This document shows, piece by piece, positions 31,701-41,759 of a DNA stretch of 51,273 nucleotides. The position numbers were made by a program, and so were the translations under genes. Below the pieces are notes generated by a model. It was not told where the DNA came from. It did not search any database and saw only the letters and a program-made list of their open reading frames with translations. Within the stretch, counting starts at the first letter, position 1. Each line of letters starts with the position of its first letter. Source of the DNA: Hydnum rufescens UP504 (lineage: Eukaryota > Basidiomycota > Agaricomycetes > Cantharellales > Hydnaceae); assembly GCA_014904985.1 (NCBI GenBank), contig MU128923.1, positions 395,180 to 446,452 of the forward strand. Direction: 5' to 3'.

Positions 31701-33440
31701 GACCTCTTAGGCTGGCTTCCACTACACAGGAAGGGACCTAAGAGGTTTCAGACTGCTGAGTAACCACAATGCCAACAGAGGCTGCTCACAGGGTCTGACC
31801 CTAGGGTAGCTCATGGAGCCTCATTTTATTGTCCATTGGAGCTCCTGGCTTCATGTATAGAAGCTCCTGCTATGCAGCAGTCTGTTTATTGCAGCTGCTT
31901 TAAGGCAGTATTGGAGCTGCTCACAGGCTGTTAATACCATTGTAGCTGCCCTGGCACTCCATCCCATAGAGAATCAGAGCTGCTCATCTTCCTGTAGCTG
32001 CTGTTAATGGCCCAAGGAGCAGCTCCTCTTACAGCAGCTACTATTATTGATATCTTGAGTTGCTCATTTCTCCATTCAGCAGCTGCTCATCTCCCAGCAG
32101 CTGCTTGTCTCCCAGCAGCTGCTTGTTGAGGGTTGGGGACTGTTGGGGGGTTAGGGTTAGGGTTGGATTGGGGTTGTTGGGGGTTAGAGTTGACATGGTA
32201 CAGGTTGGGAACATCCCCCCCCCACAGCAGCTACATGTTGAGGGTTGGGGACTGTTAGGGGGTTAGGGTTGAGTTGGAGTTCACATGGTACAGGTTGGGA
32301 ACATCTACCCCCATGTCTAGTAGTATAGTTGATGGTTGGGGACTGTTAGGGGTTGGGGTTGGAATTGGCTGGGTGTATGTCTACCTCTGGTTGGGGGCTG
32401 CTGACTAATCACCCTTACATGTGCTGCTGTAAGTATGATTAGTCACCAGAAATGTTCCAATGGCAGGATTTGAACCTGTGACCTCATTGTAGGGCCTGGG
32501 ACTTTGGCAGTTTAGACCACTGGACCTTCAACCCCCTCCCACCCACCCATGATTTTTTTGTACTACAAGTAGGCACACTCAAGCCTAAGGTATATCAGCT
32601 AGTTATGAAGTAGATTGGAGCAGCTATGGAATGGAAAGGAGCTGCTGGCACTAAATGTCAGTAGCTTCATGCTGATATAGCAGCTGATTATTGGTCATTA
32701 TAGGAACTGCTGGCTCTCAGAGGTGCTGGAAGCACAGCCACATACTGGCTCAGCAGAGCTTATGAGCAGCTCTTTGGATGTTATATCAGCTGCTATAGAA
32801 GTGATTGGAGCTGCTGGCTCTGAATCTCAGCAGCTGCATGCCATATAGCAGCTGATTACTGTTCATTATTGGAGCTGCTCATTCTCAATATACCAGCAGC
32901 TGCTAGGAGCACAGCCACATACCAGCTTTTCTGATGATATATCAGCTGCTATAGAAGTGATAGGAGCTGCTGGCTCTGAATCTCAGCAGCTGCATGCCAT
33001 ATGGCAGCTGATTACTGTTCATTATAGGAGCTGCTCATTCTCAATATACCAGCAGCTGCTAGGAGCACAGCCACATACCAGCTTTTCTGATGATATATCA
33101 GCTACTTTGGGATGGATAGGAGGTGCTGACTCTGAGTCTTAGTAGCTGCATGGGCCCATAGCAGCTGATTATTGTTCATTATAAGAGCTGCTAGCTCTGA
33201 GGGTAGCAGCTGCTGCTGTAAGCACAGCCACACAGCCACAGATCAGGACCTATGAAGAGCTCTTCTGATGATATAGCAGCTACTATAGCATGGATTGGAG
33301 CAGCTGGCTCTCAGTATGACAGCAGGTGCTAGAAGAAAGCACTGATAGCAGCTGAGTGCTGGTGATTGCAGGAGCTGCTGGATATCAGTGCTGGACCTCT
33401 TAGGTCCCTTCCTGTGTAGTGAAAGCCAGCCTAAGAGGTC
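31701..33440. mobile_element. 1.74-kb TIR element rich in AGCTGC motifs
   Basis: 46-bp terminal inverted repeats (31701-31746 and 33395-33440) differ at one or two bases. Each TIR is itself a short imperfect palindrome, starting GACCTCTTAGG and ending CCTAAGAGGT. The interior holds dozens of CAGCAGCTGC/GGAGCTGCTG motifs in both orientations, a TTGAGGGTTGGGGACTGTT minisatellite (32120-32400), and a tRNA-like block. No transposase, so non-autonomous. It lies inside a minus-strand ORF remnant. No clean target duplication could be identified. Confidence 0.8.
32464..32532 (-). tRNA. tRNA-like block inside the TIR element
   Basis: The minus strand contains a perfect B box GGTTCAAATCC (32466-32476 complement) and an A-box-like TGGTCTAAACTG (about 32507-32518), spaced as in a tRNA. 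Arms otherwise pair poorly. It is probably a tRNA-derived SINE fragment or pol III promoter relic, not a working tRNA. Confidence 0.4.
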
Positions 33441-34085
33441 AAAACTTGTTTCCCTGGGCTGGCTAATTGACCAACATGGCCTTCCCGTGCCTGTATAAGC
33501 TGTATGAGTTGCATGGTGGTGTCAGCAATGCTTTTCAGGTTGTTTTCTTGTTTCTCATAATATTCAGCATGGATTTCTTCAAGTTGCTTGGCTCTTTCAC
33601 AGTTAAGATATGCCTTGTATGATGTTTGACCATATCCTTGGGGTTTCTTTGATCCTGTGATATGAGAACAATGTTTGTGTGAGTAGAAATGTTTGTGTAT
33701 TTTGAGCTGGATGTGTGACTCACTATCGCATGTGTCCATTGGAGTGGACATCTTGTTCAATTGCAAGGATGTCAGTTCAGAATCCATAATATGAGGATCT
33801 GTGTCATCAGGAGGTCAAGTTTTGATAGAGGCTTTAAGTCTTTGAACAGTTTCCTTGACTCACTATGTTAGCTTGTTTTTGTACTGGGAGCTTTTCTGAA
33901 AATTTACTGTGATATTAAACTTCTTGATTTGTTTGGTGAGGGTATGCAGGTTTGGGATTGGAGCTCTGAGAGACACTGAAGTATGAGCACTCAATGGCTC
34001 TGGTGAAGGAGTTTGAGGGATTACTGTGACCAGCTCATGAAGAGGAAGAAGTGGAGTAGGATCCATAGGGATTAGAGTCAATTGT
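33441..34085 (-). pseudogene. Retroelement-type ORF remnant (proximal part)
   Basis: Two open stretches: 34081-33863 (proline-rich, ending KSSQYKNKLT) and 33787-33431 (MDSELTSLQLNKMSTPMDTC, with a helical ERAKQLEEIHAEYYEKQENN coiled-coil segment). The latter is interrupted after GQLASPGKQV by the TIR element and resumes at 31690. The coiled coil suggests a structural, perhaps Gag-like, protein, but there is no zinc knuckle or diagnostic motif. Confidence 0.35.
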
Positions 34086-35912
34086 GAAGAAGAAAGGACA
34101 GTGGGTTTCTCATTGTTGATTTCATTGATGTCTATTGTTCCCTGTTTTCAGTTCTTCTTTATACTCATTGTTTGTTGCTTACTTATGGGATTTTTAGCAG
34201 ACCCTGCGAAGATTATGACTTGTCTATATTGTGGCTTTCTTGTGATCATATTGTGAGAAGATTTTTTGACAGGGCCAGATGCCATGGTCCAAGAAAGTCA
34301 GGTTTCATGATTAGAGAAGGAATTGGTGGGAAGAAAGAAAGCAGACAGCAAAGGTGGAGTTTTTGATTGCATCTTGTTGTAGTAGCGATTTAGTCATGGT
34401 TTTCAGCAATTGCCAAATCCTTGGGGTTAATGTCTGGCTCTTGGATCTTTTCAAATTTGGAGAAGTAGGGCCATAGTAGAACTGTAGCTGTGGGCTTGTA
34501 TTCTTAAATAATCCTTGGGCAAAGAAAAGAAAAAAAAGCCAAAAAAAAAAAAAAGTGAGAGATGCTTTGGGAAGTGAAAATATCTGTTTAAGGCAGATTC
34601 ACTGGTTGCAGCAGTGAATCCAGCTTCTCTGATGTGACTAGGCCAATAGTAGTTTCTAAATTCCATCATTTCCACTTGATGTCCTTGTCTTCCCAATAAG
34701 CCCATGTGTCTGTGGCTTTTGGAGGTGGCCACATGTAAGATCATAATTGATTTATTGGTCTGAATGAGATGGGAGGTCTATCCATGTATTCATAATCTCT
34801 AGGAATATCATCTTCATATATATCATCAGAAAACATAGCTACAGTGGCACCAGCTTGTGCTTCAAGAGAATCTTTGTTACTTGATTACTTGAGGTGTCAC
34901 TTCTATATTTGGTATTCTCTGCCTTAGGAATGTGATCATGGGAATGATGCCTCTTTAGGCGATTCCCTGAAAACACTGTACTAATCAGAGTCCTGTCCAA
35001 TTCACTGAGCTCATAGGAACCACAGATATTTTTTTTTAGCACACAGTAGGGTCCCATCCATCTAATTTCCCCCTTTCATCCATGCTGCATGACTAATGTG
35101 GAATTGTATACCAATACCATGGTTCCTGGTTTGTAATTTCCCTTGACTAATGTGTGCTCATGTCATCGCATGTACTCTTGAGCACTTTGGATTCATGCCT
35201 GCAATAATGTTGTGGATGCCTCCTTAATGTTGTCATCTCTATGTGCTAATTGAATTGCCCAGGTTGCCAATAATTCTTCCATTGATTTAATTGAGTGCCA
35301 ATTCAAGGTATACCATGATGCATTGGTAATGTCAAACAGAAACAAATGATGCTTCCCATATAATAGATAATAGGGAGTATAGCTGGTGGTCCATTTGACT
35401 GTGACTCAATCTGCCCACATGCACACATGAAAATACCTAGACCAATGACTCAGATTTCCCTTACAAGCAATGAATAAAGATCCTATCCAAGTTTGGTGGT
35501 GGCATTCAATCATTCTGTTGGCCTCAGGGTGGTAAGGTGCAGCATGTGCTATAGGAATCTTGTACATGTCCACCATTGTTTGTACTATTCCTTCCAATTC
35601 TGTGCTGTTGTCCATAGTTAATTGTAATATACACCCAAAGCAACACATAATGTCTTCAAACAAAAATAAGGCTATATTCTTTGATGTAGCATTTCCCAGC
35701 ATCTGAGCTTCTAGCCACCCAGACAGATCATCCCAAAGATTGACAATATATTTGAATCCATTAGATACCAGCATATGGACCATGTCCATATTAAATTTTC
35801 AGAGAATTGTGGGTATGTAAGTCAGACTCAAAGTAATTTTAGGGTGACTAGCAGACCTGCATTGGCATTCATGGCAGGTTTGGCAGAACCACACCACTTG
35901 CGTCCAGCTTAG
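34086..35912 (-). pseudogene. Ty3/Gypsy integrase and Pol C-terminus, decayed
   Basis: On the minus strand, a zinc-site half CQTCHECQ (about 35880) precedes the catalytic core at 35789-35406. The core has acid 1 in MDMVHMLVSNGFKYIV, acid 2 in LTMDNSTELEG, and the glutamate in EANRMIECHHQTW. Downstream, at 35057-34839, is the GPYCVLKKNICGSYELSELD module typical of the Pol C-terminus, then EDDIPRDYEYMDRPPISF (about 34790-34750). Many stops and frameshifts; reverse transcriptase is absent. The upstream part is cut at 35912 by an oppositely oriented LTR. Between 34440 and 34086 only fragments are readable. It is a different family from the chromovirus at 44.5-46.3 kb. Confidence 0.7.
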
Positions 35913-36308
35913 CGATCACTCCCCCATAGTATAGTCATCATGTATAAGTAGTCCAAGAGTGAAGTCCAGAGACCCCAGCTTTGGTCTCTCAGGATTTCTG
36001 CTGTTACTCCGGACTACAGGTCAGCCTTCATGTATTCCATATTCATATTACATAATCTCAGGATTTCCACTGTTACTCTGGACTACAGGTCCAAGTACTT
36101 TCCATTTGACTCCATGAGCTTAAGGACCACTGTGCTCATTTCCACCTAGTCCCCTCCAGGCCACTGGACTGCCTCTCCATCCCCTCCTATCCTCATTATC
36201 TCATTCTTGCCCAGATTCTCCTGGACTTAGCTGGACTTACACCGGACTTAGCCAGAATTATCTGTGTTTATATTTGTTTGGTGCTCTTGTCACAGCATGG
36301 TGCTGACA
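35912..36308 (+). mobile_element. LTR family 2, 5'-truncated
   Basis: Matches, inverted, 43850-44250 of the complete 668-bp LTR. It contains TATAAGTAG (about 35942), a duplicated TCTCAGGATTT...GGACTACAGGTC block, and ends GTGCTGACA at 36308. The first ~270 bp is lost at the junction with the integrase remnant. It serves as the 5' LTR of the adjoining gag. Confidence 0.8.
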
Positions 36309-37461
36309 GAAGACCAAAGCTCTCTCATGAGCCCACCATCTGGATTGCTTAGTATCGCCAATTTCCCTCCTACTCATTCTGAAATGTCCAACAGTGCTCC
36401 AGTAGCCATTACCGCCGACCACCAACACCTCCTCACCCAACTCCAACAACAAAATGCCACCCTCTGTGAGGAGCTGGACAACATGCGGAACCAAGGGACA
36501 CACATTGCTGGCTTTGTGTTGGCTGCAGTCCAGCAGACACTCCAGCAGCACCCTCCACCTACCCAGTCTGCTCATGAGGCCAAGGGGGCTGACCCTGAAC
36601 CATTCTCTGGTGATCAGAAGAAAACGGAGAGTTTCCTATGCTCTGTCCAGCTGAACATTGCCCTCCAACCTGTAGAGTCTATCTGACAGAGTTGCACAAA
36701 ATCCTGTACACACTCTCCTGGATAAAGGATGGAACTGCCAGAGCATGGGCGGAAAGTCTCTCCACCTCCTTCCTAGATCTGGAAACCCACAATCCATATG
36801 AGACCTTTGAAGGGTTCCTGGTTGCCTTTGAAAGCACTTTCGGAGAACTGGACCAGGAGTTCACTGCACGATCCCAACTCTGGAATCTGAAACAAGGGAA
36901 GATGTCCGTGGAGGAATACACTGCGCACTTTGATGCCTTGGCAGGATGGACTGGATTCAGAGAGGAAGCATTGATTGATGCATATCAGTGGGGCCTCAAC
37001 AAAAGACTGTTGGAAAAAATGCACCTCAGTGATCTGCCAGAGACACTCAGAGGGTGGCAGGACACAGCATGGCATCTGGATAACCTATATCTCTGCTTCC
37101 GACAAGCCACATCCAGTACAACCCCAGACAGCAGCACCCATCACTCCCAGACCAACCACACTCCCTCCCACACTGACACCCTCCTCGTCAACTTCATTCA
37201 CTCCCATGGATGTAGACTCAACTTGGAAACAAGAGGCATGACGGTGTTATAACTGTCAAGAGTTGGGACACATCTCTCATGACTGTCCCCATCTGCAGAA
37301 GCCACAACAACTCATCTGCACCATGGAAGACATTGGAGCAATCATCTGTGAGTAGTTACGGAAACTATTCCCAGCTCCAAAGAATGCCTCAGAAGCTCAG
37401 GGATCACCTCCGCAGGATTTTCCCAATGGTCACACTACAGGGAGACTACATTGACCCTTGA
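36298..37461 (+). pseudogene. gag: Chromovirus Gag (capsid and zinc knuckle)
   Basis: Gag starts at the LTR edge. The N-terminal coiled coil (LLTQLQQQNATLCEELDNM), the capsid start (DPEPFSGDQKKTESFLCSVQ) and, after a frameshift near 36670, the capsid body (WIKDGTARAWAESL, SQLWNLKQGKMSVEEYTAHF) are visible. Near 37205 comes PMDVDSTW and then the knuckle CYNCQELGHISHDC (37245-37290), a complete CCHC. Breaks are the frameshift and TGA at 37239-37241 just before the knuckle (CGA to TGA by inference), plus TAG near 37352. Pol is missing, replaced by a minisatellite from about 37490. The same family's integrase lies inverted at 44.5-46.3 kb. Confidence 0.85.
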
Positions 37462-37509
37462 AGGCCCTTTTTTAAGGTTTTCAAACATACCCTTGAAGGG
37501 TTTCCTGAT

Positions 37510-39155
37510 AGCAGGTCAGCACCTGCTACAAAGACTTCACAGCACCTGCTAGCACCTACTATGCAGACATTGTAGCATGTGCTAGGCACAAAAAAACACC
37601 TGCTATGGACCTCCTAGCACTTGCTATCAATGTCCTAGCACTTGCTATGGGTGTCCCAGCACTTGCTATGGGTGTCCCAGCACCTGCTATGGACCCCCCA
37701 GCACTTGCTAGGGACCTCCTATCACTTGCTATGGGTGCCTTAGCACTTGCTATGGGTATCCAAGCACCTGCTATGGATGTTCTAGCACCTGCTACAGGTG
37801 TCCCAGCACCTGCTACAGGCTCATCAGCACCTGCTATGGGCCTCCCAGCACATGCTGGAGACCTCCTATCACTTGCTATGGGTGCCCCAGCACTTGCTAT
37901 GGGTGTCCAAGCACCTGCTATGGGGATCCTAGCACATGCTATAGGTGTCCCAGCACTTGCTATGGGTGCCCCAGCACCTGCTATGGGGATCCTAGCACAT
38001 GCTATAGGTGTCCAGCCTTGCTATGGGGTGCCCCAGCACCTGCTATGGGGATCTAGCACATGCTGTAGGTGTCCCAGCACTTGCTATGGTGCCCCAGCAC
38101 CTGCTATGGGGATCCTAGCACATGCTATAGGTGTCCCAGCACTTGCTATGGGTGCCCCAGCACCTGCTATGGGGATCCTAGCACATGCTATAGGTCCCAG
38201 CACCGCTTATGGGTGCCCCAGCACTTGCTATGGGTGTCCTAGCACATGCTATAGGTGTCCCAGCACCTGCTATGGGTGCCCCAGCACTTGCTATGGGTGT
38301 CCAAGCACCTGCTATGGGTGTCCTAGCACCTGCTATGGACCTCCCAGCACTTGCTAGGGACCTCCTAGCACTTGCTATGGGTGCCCCAGCACTTGCTGTG
38401 GGTGTCCAAGCACCTGCTATGGGTGTCCTAGCACCTGCTATGGATCCCCCACCACTTGCTATGGGTGGCCCAGCACCTGCTATGGGCCTCCCAGCACTTG
38501 CTAGGGACCTCCTATCACTTGCTATGGGTGCCCCAGCACTTGCTGTGGGTGTCCCAGCACCTGCTATGGGTATCCTAGCACCTGCTACAGATGTCCCAGC
38601 ACCTGCTAAGGGTATCCTAGCACCTGCTACAGATGTCCCAGCACCTGCTATGGGTATCCTAGCACCTGCTACAGATGTCCCAGCACCTGCTATGGGTATC
38701 CTAGCACCTGCTACAGATGTCCCAGCACCTGCTAAGGGTATCCTAGCACCTGCTACAGATGTCCCAGCACCTGCTATGGGTATCCTAGCACCTGCTATGT
38801 CCTAGCACTTGCTATAGATGTCCCAGCACCTGCTACAGATGTCCCAGAACCTGCTATGGGTGTCCTAGCACCTGCTATGGGTGTCCCAGCACTTGCTATG
38901 GACCTCCCAGCACTTGCTAGGGACATCCTATCACTTGCTATGGGTGCCCCAGCACCTGCTATGGATATCCAAGCACCTGCTAAGGGTATCCTAGCACCTG
39001 CTATAGGTGTCCCAGCACCTGCTATGGACCTCCCAGTACTTGCTATAGGTATCCAAGCATCTGCTATGGACCTTCCAGCACTTGCTTGGGACTTGCCCTA
39101 TCACTTGCTATGGGTGCCCTAGCACTTGCTATGGGTGTCCAAAGCACCTGCTATG
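37510..39155 (+). repeat. 21-bp minisatellite, about 78 units (PALAMGV heptapeptide frame)
   Basis: Tandem 21-bp units CCAGCACYTGCTATGGGTGTC run for about 1.65 kb with occasional indels. Because 21 is a multiple of three, one frame stays open for long stretches (37605-38357, 38209-38805, 38856-39122) and would give P/L-A-L/P-A-M-G-V repeats. Higher-order order is visible near 38560-38790, where a 42-bp pair (CTACAGATGTC / AAGGGTATC) repeats. No start context, no neighbours and no unique sequence argue for coding, so I call it a satellite. Confidence 0.9.
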
Positions 39156-39159
39156 CACC

Positions 39160-39800
39160 TACCTGTCAATTCCTAATATGGAAATGTAATTACCTAATAT
39201 CCTAAATGGGAAATTATGTAATCCACCCAAAAAGTGGCTACATGATAATAGACAACAATAATAGTATTATGTAATATTTGGATTACATAATTTCTTGATA
39301 ACATAATCAAATATATTATATAATTAAATATTACCTAATATACATATTACCTAAGTATTTAATTACCTAATTACTTTATTACTTAAGTGCTTATATAATT
39401 TAATAATTATATAATCTAGGCTGGCACTCGCAGTGCCAGTCAAAAAAGGGGGCACCCTGGACCAACTGGAGGGGCAGTGGAGGTGGTACAGGGGGCACCA
39501 GAGGGGATAAGGGCCCCTGGATATGCACTTAGGGGGATCCTATAATGGGGGATGATGAGTTAGTTAAAAAAATCAACAGTAGTGCAAAAAGGGCAGCCAG
39601 AGGCTGCCCTTTGTGCACTGGAGTAGCTCAAATATTAAAAACATACCTTAACACCACACCCCAGTCTATACTGGGGTGTGGTGGCTTCTCCCAGGCTCTC
39701 AGTAGATGGTGGTGGTGGTGTCGTGCAAAGGAAAAAATTTTCCGGCAACTGCCGGTAAATTGAACCCAGGACTCAACACCGGCAGTTGCCCAGTTTCAAA
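39160..39800 (-). repeat. Single-copy hairpin-intron unit
   Basis: Minus-strand transcription unit without a convincing protein. The 5' exon begins with an inverted pair GGCAACTGCCGG/CCGGCAGTTGCC (39741-39790). Its 3' end is a 14-bp hairpin CACCACACCCCAG...CTGGGGTGTGGTG (39652-39683) four bases before a GTATGT donor (39641-39646). The 107-nt intron (39540-39646) contains the hairpin AGTGCAAAAAGGGCAGCC...GGCTGCCCTTTGTGCACT (39581-39619), a branch match AACTAAC and acceptor ATTATAG. The last exon has the CCAGTTGGTC block and a CTGGCACTCGCAGTGCCAG hairpin (39421-39439), followed by an AT-rich 3' part. The architecture is the same as in the 46.7-48.8 kb array. Confidence 0.7.
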
Positions 39801-39829
39801 AGCAACCCACCTGCTGTAAAAAGACCCTA

Positions 39830-41430
39830 AGTGTGGTAATCAGATAGACCAATAGAAGGGTGCATTAGATAATATTTCATAACAACTTTGGATAATATCC
39901 CATTACATAATACAGTGATTCCTATTTAAAAACATGCCCAAATGTGGAAATTGGATGAAGTACATCCAACATATTTACCCATAGATCATAGATGGTCCCC
40001 TGGGGACCCTGATAGAGTGCAAACCCCAGGCACAGGGCCAATGGTTAGTGCCTGAAACAATAAGAGGAGTAGAAAAAGTATGAGAACTACTGGAAATTGC
40101 TGAAAAATAAGCACTGAGCAGATCATTCTGAAATTTGGACCCTGATTAGAGACCCCCTTGATGCAAATCATATCAAAATTTCAGCCAAATTTGTTCTCAG
40201 GTTGTGGAGATATAGGGTAAACAAGTTTGGGCATTTAAAATTCATTTCCTCCCCCTACAAAATAGCTGGGGAGTTGAAAATCTTCACAGAGTATAATGCC
40301 ATGATGTACTAATGATGTCTCAAAAATCAGCTTAATCCATGGCCTCTAAGGGAGTGAACTGGACAATAGGTACCAGAAGCACTGGAAATTGCTGAAACAT
40401 CAGGTGCAGGTGGATCATTCTGAAGTTTGGCACATGATTAGATACCACTTAGACAAAGAACATATCTTTATTTCACCCATATCTGTCCATTAACTACAGA
40501 GCTATGAAGAACACAAGCTTTAACATTGAAAATTAATTTATTCCCCCTACAGACAAGATATGGACTTGAAATTTTACCTGGGGTATGATCATATCATGAA
40601 CTAAATATGTGCCAGAAATCAGCTTATTCTGTTTAGTTTTAGGATTTCAACTCCCTTTTCAGGTGAAAAGAGAACAAAAAGCTACCATGAATGTTAAACA
40701 CTTTAAATTAAGCCCAAACTGGGTGGAATCAGCTTATAATACTATAACCCTGACTATATCCAAAAATGGAATGAATTGGATGTGTGGAAGTGGCTCAAAT
40801 TGAGGGGGAGGGGGAGGCAGATCAAGAGTGAATTGCATAAGATGTAGAGTGGATGTGGCTCTGATATTGCACCACTGATTTAATACACATATGCACAGTG
40901 TGTAGGCCAGATATCAGCCTAACTGGACTCAATTTAGGCAGTGCTCCACAGGCCTCCCCCCTAAACAACAGTTTCCTCCCCAGAGCCTTCTATTGATGCA
41001 ATGGTCTTTAAAATGCACCCTTAGGTCATCCAAACACATCTATAACATCCCTCAAAATTTCAGATTTATACCTTCAGTCTCAGAGTCTCCATAATATTTT
41101 CAAGTTTCACTGAAATACACCCTCCAGTTGGGACACTTCCAGAGCCCCAATCACTCTGATTTTGTGTAGACCACACCTGCTCATTATTTGAGCCTCAGCC
41201 CCAAATTTCAGCCCATTCTGAGGACTTTTGGTGTTTGTCACATGACCAAGATCTTCCCCTCCCCCTGATTCACTCAGTCATCCAATTTGTTGAAACTTTG
41301 TTGTGATCTGTAGTAGTAGTATGTGACAGTGTATGATTCAAATTTCAGGGCATTGCATGAAATATTCATTGAGTTATTCAAGATACATTCTAGATCAATT
41401 CAATTTGGGGGTCAGAACTGCAGTATTTAG
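39830..41430 (+). repeat. AT-rich repeat, copy B, with a single palindrome arm
   Basis: Same repeat as copies A, C and D (CCCATTACATAATACAG, GGGCCAATGGTTAGTGCCTG, GGACAATAGGTACCAGAAGCA). It begins without the GGTCAGCC terminus and ends with one arm only (40956-41430), stopping two bases past the palindrome centre at CAGTATTTAG. The second arm is absent. No coding frame. Confidence 0.85.
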
Positions 41431-41759
41431 CTCAACCAGGACTTCAGTGTATCTGGCCAGATTCCCCAAAATAAAATGGAATAGAAAATTCCTGGAAATG
41501 TTTGGGTCTGGTAGGCACAGTACAGGAGACAGTATACCCCCAATATCTCCACCTGATGCTGTAGACTTACTGCATCAGATACAGTACTTTACTGTAGGTT
41601 TTTCACATCAATTACAGTAAGTTACTATTACCATGTTTTGATGCAACAGGTCCACTGTTGCATCAGCTGTGACAACCCCAGGCATTTTAATATCAGCCAA
41701 TGGCTCAGTTGGGTTCTTAATGGATTTGCATCCAATCATTTCCTATTTAGGATAATTCC
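41431..41759. other. Spacer between repeat copies B and C
   Basis: Unrelated AT-rich sequence with a GATGCAACAGG/CTGTTGCATC short inverted repeat near 41640-41665 and GTACTTTACTGTAGG/TTACAGTAAGTTAC near 41585-41625. No gene. Confidence 0.4.

Noticed and set aside
32151..32166. Two TTAGGG copies suggesting a telomere relic
   Set aside because: Only two units, inside a GGGTTRGGG-type minisatellite of a TIR element; no longer telomeric tract.
31690..33450. Target-site duplication of the AGCTGC TIR element
   Set aside because: Flanks CTACTTTG and AAAACTTG are similar but not identical at any standard length, so no duplication is claimed.
37605..38805. Long PALAMGV ORFs as genuine proteins
   Set aside because: A 21-bp repeat stays open by arithmetic; there is no unique N- or C-terminal sequence or promoter, and indels shift the frame.
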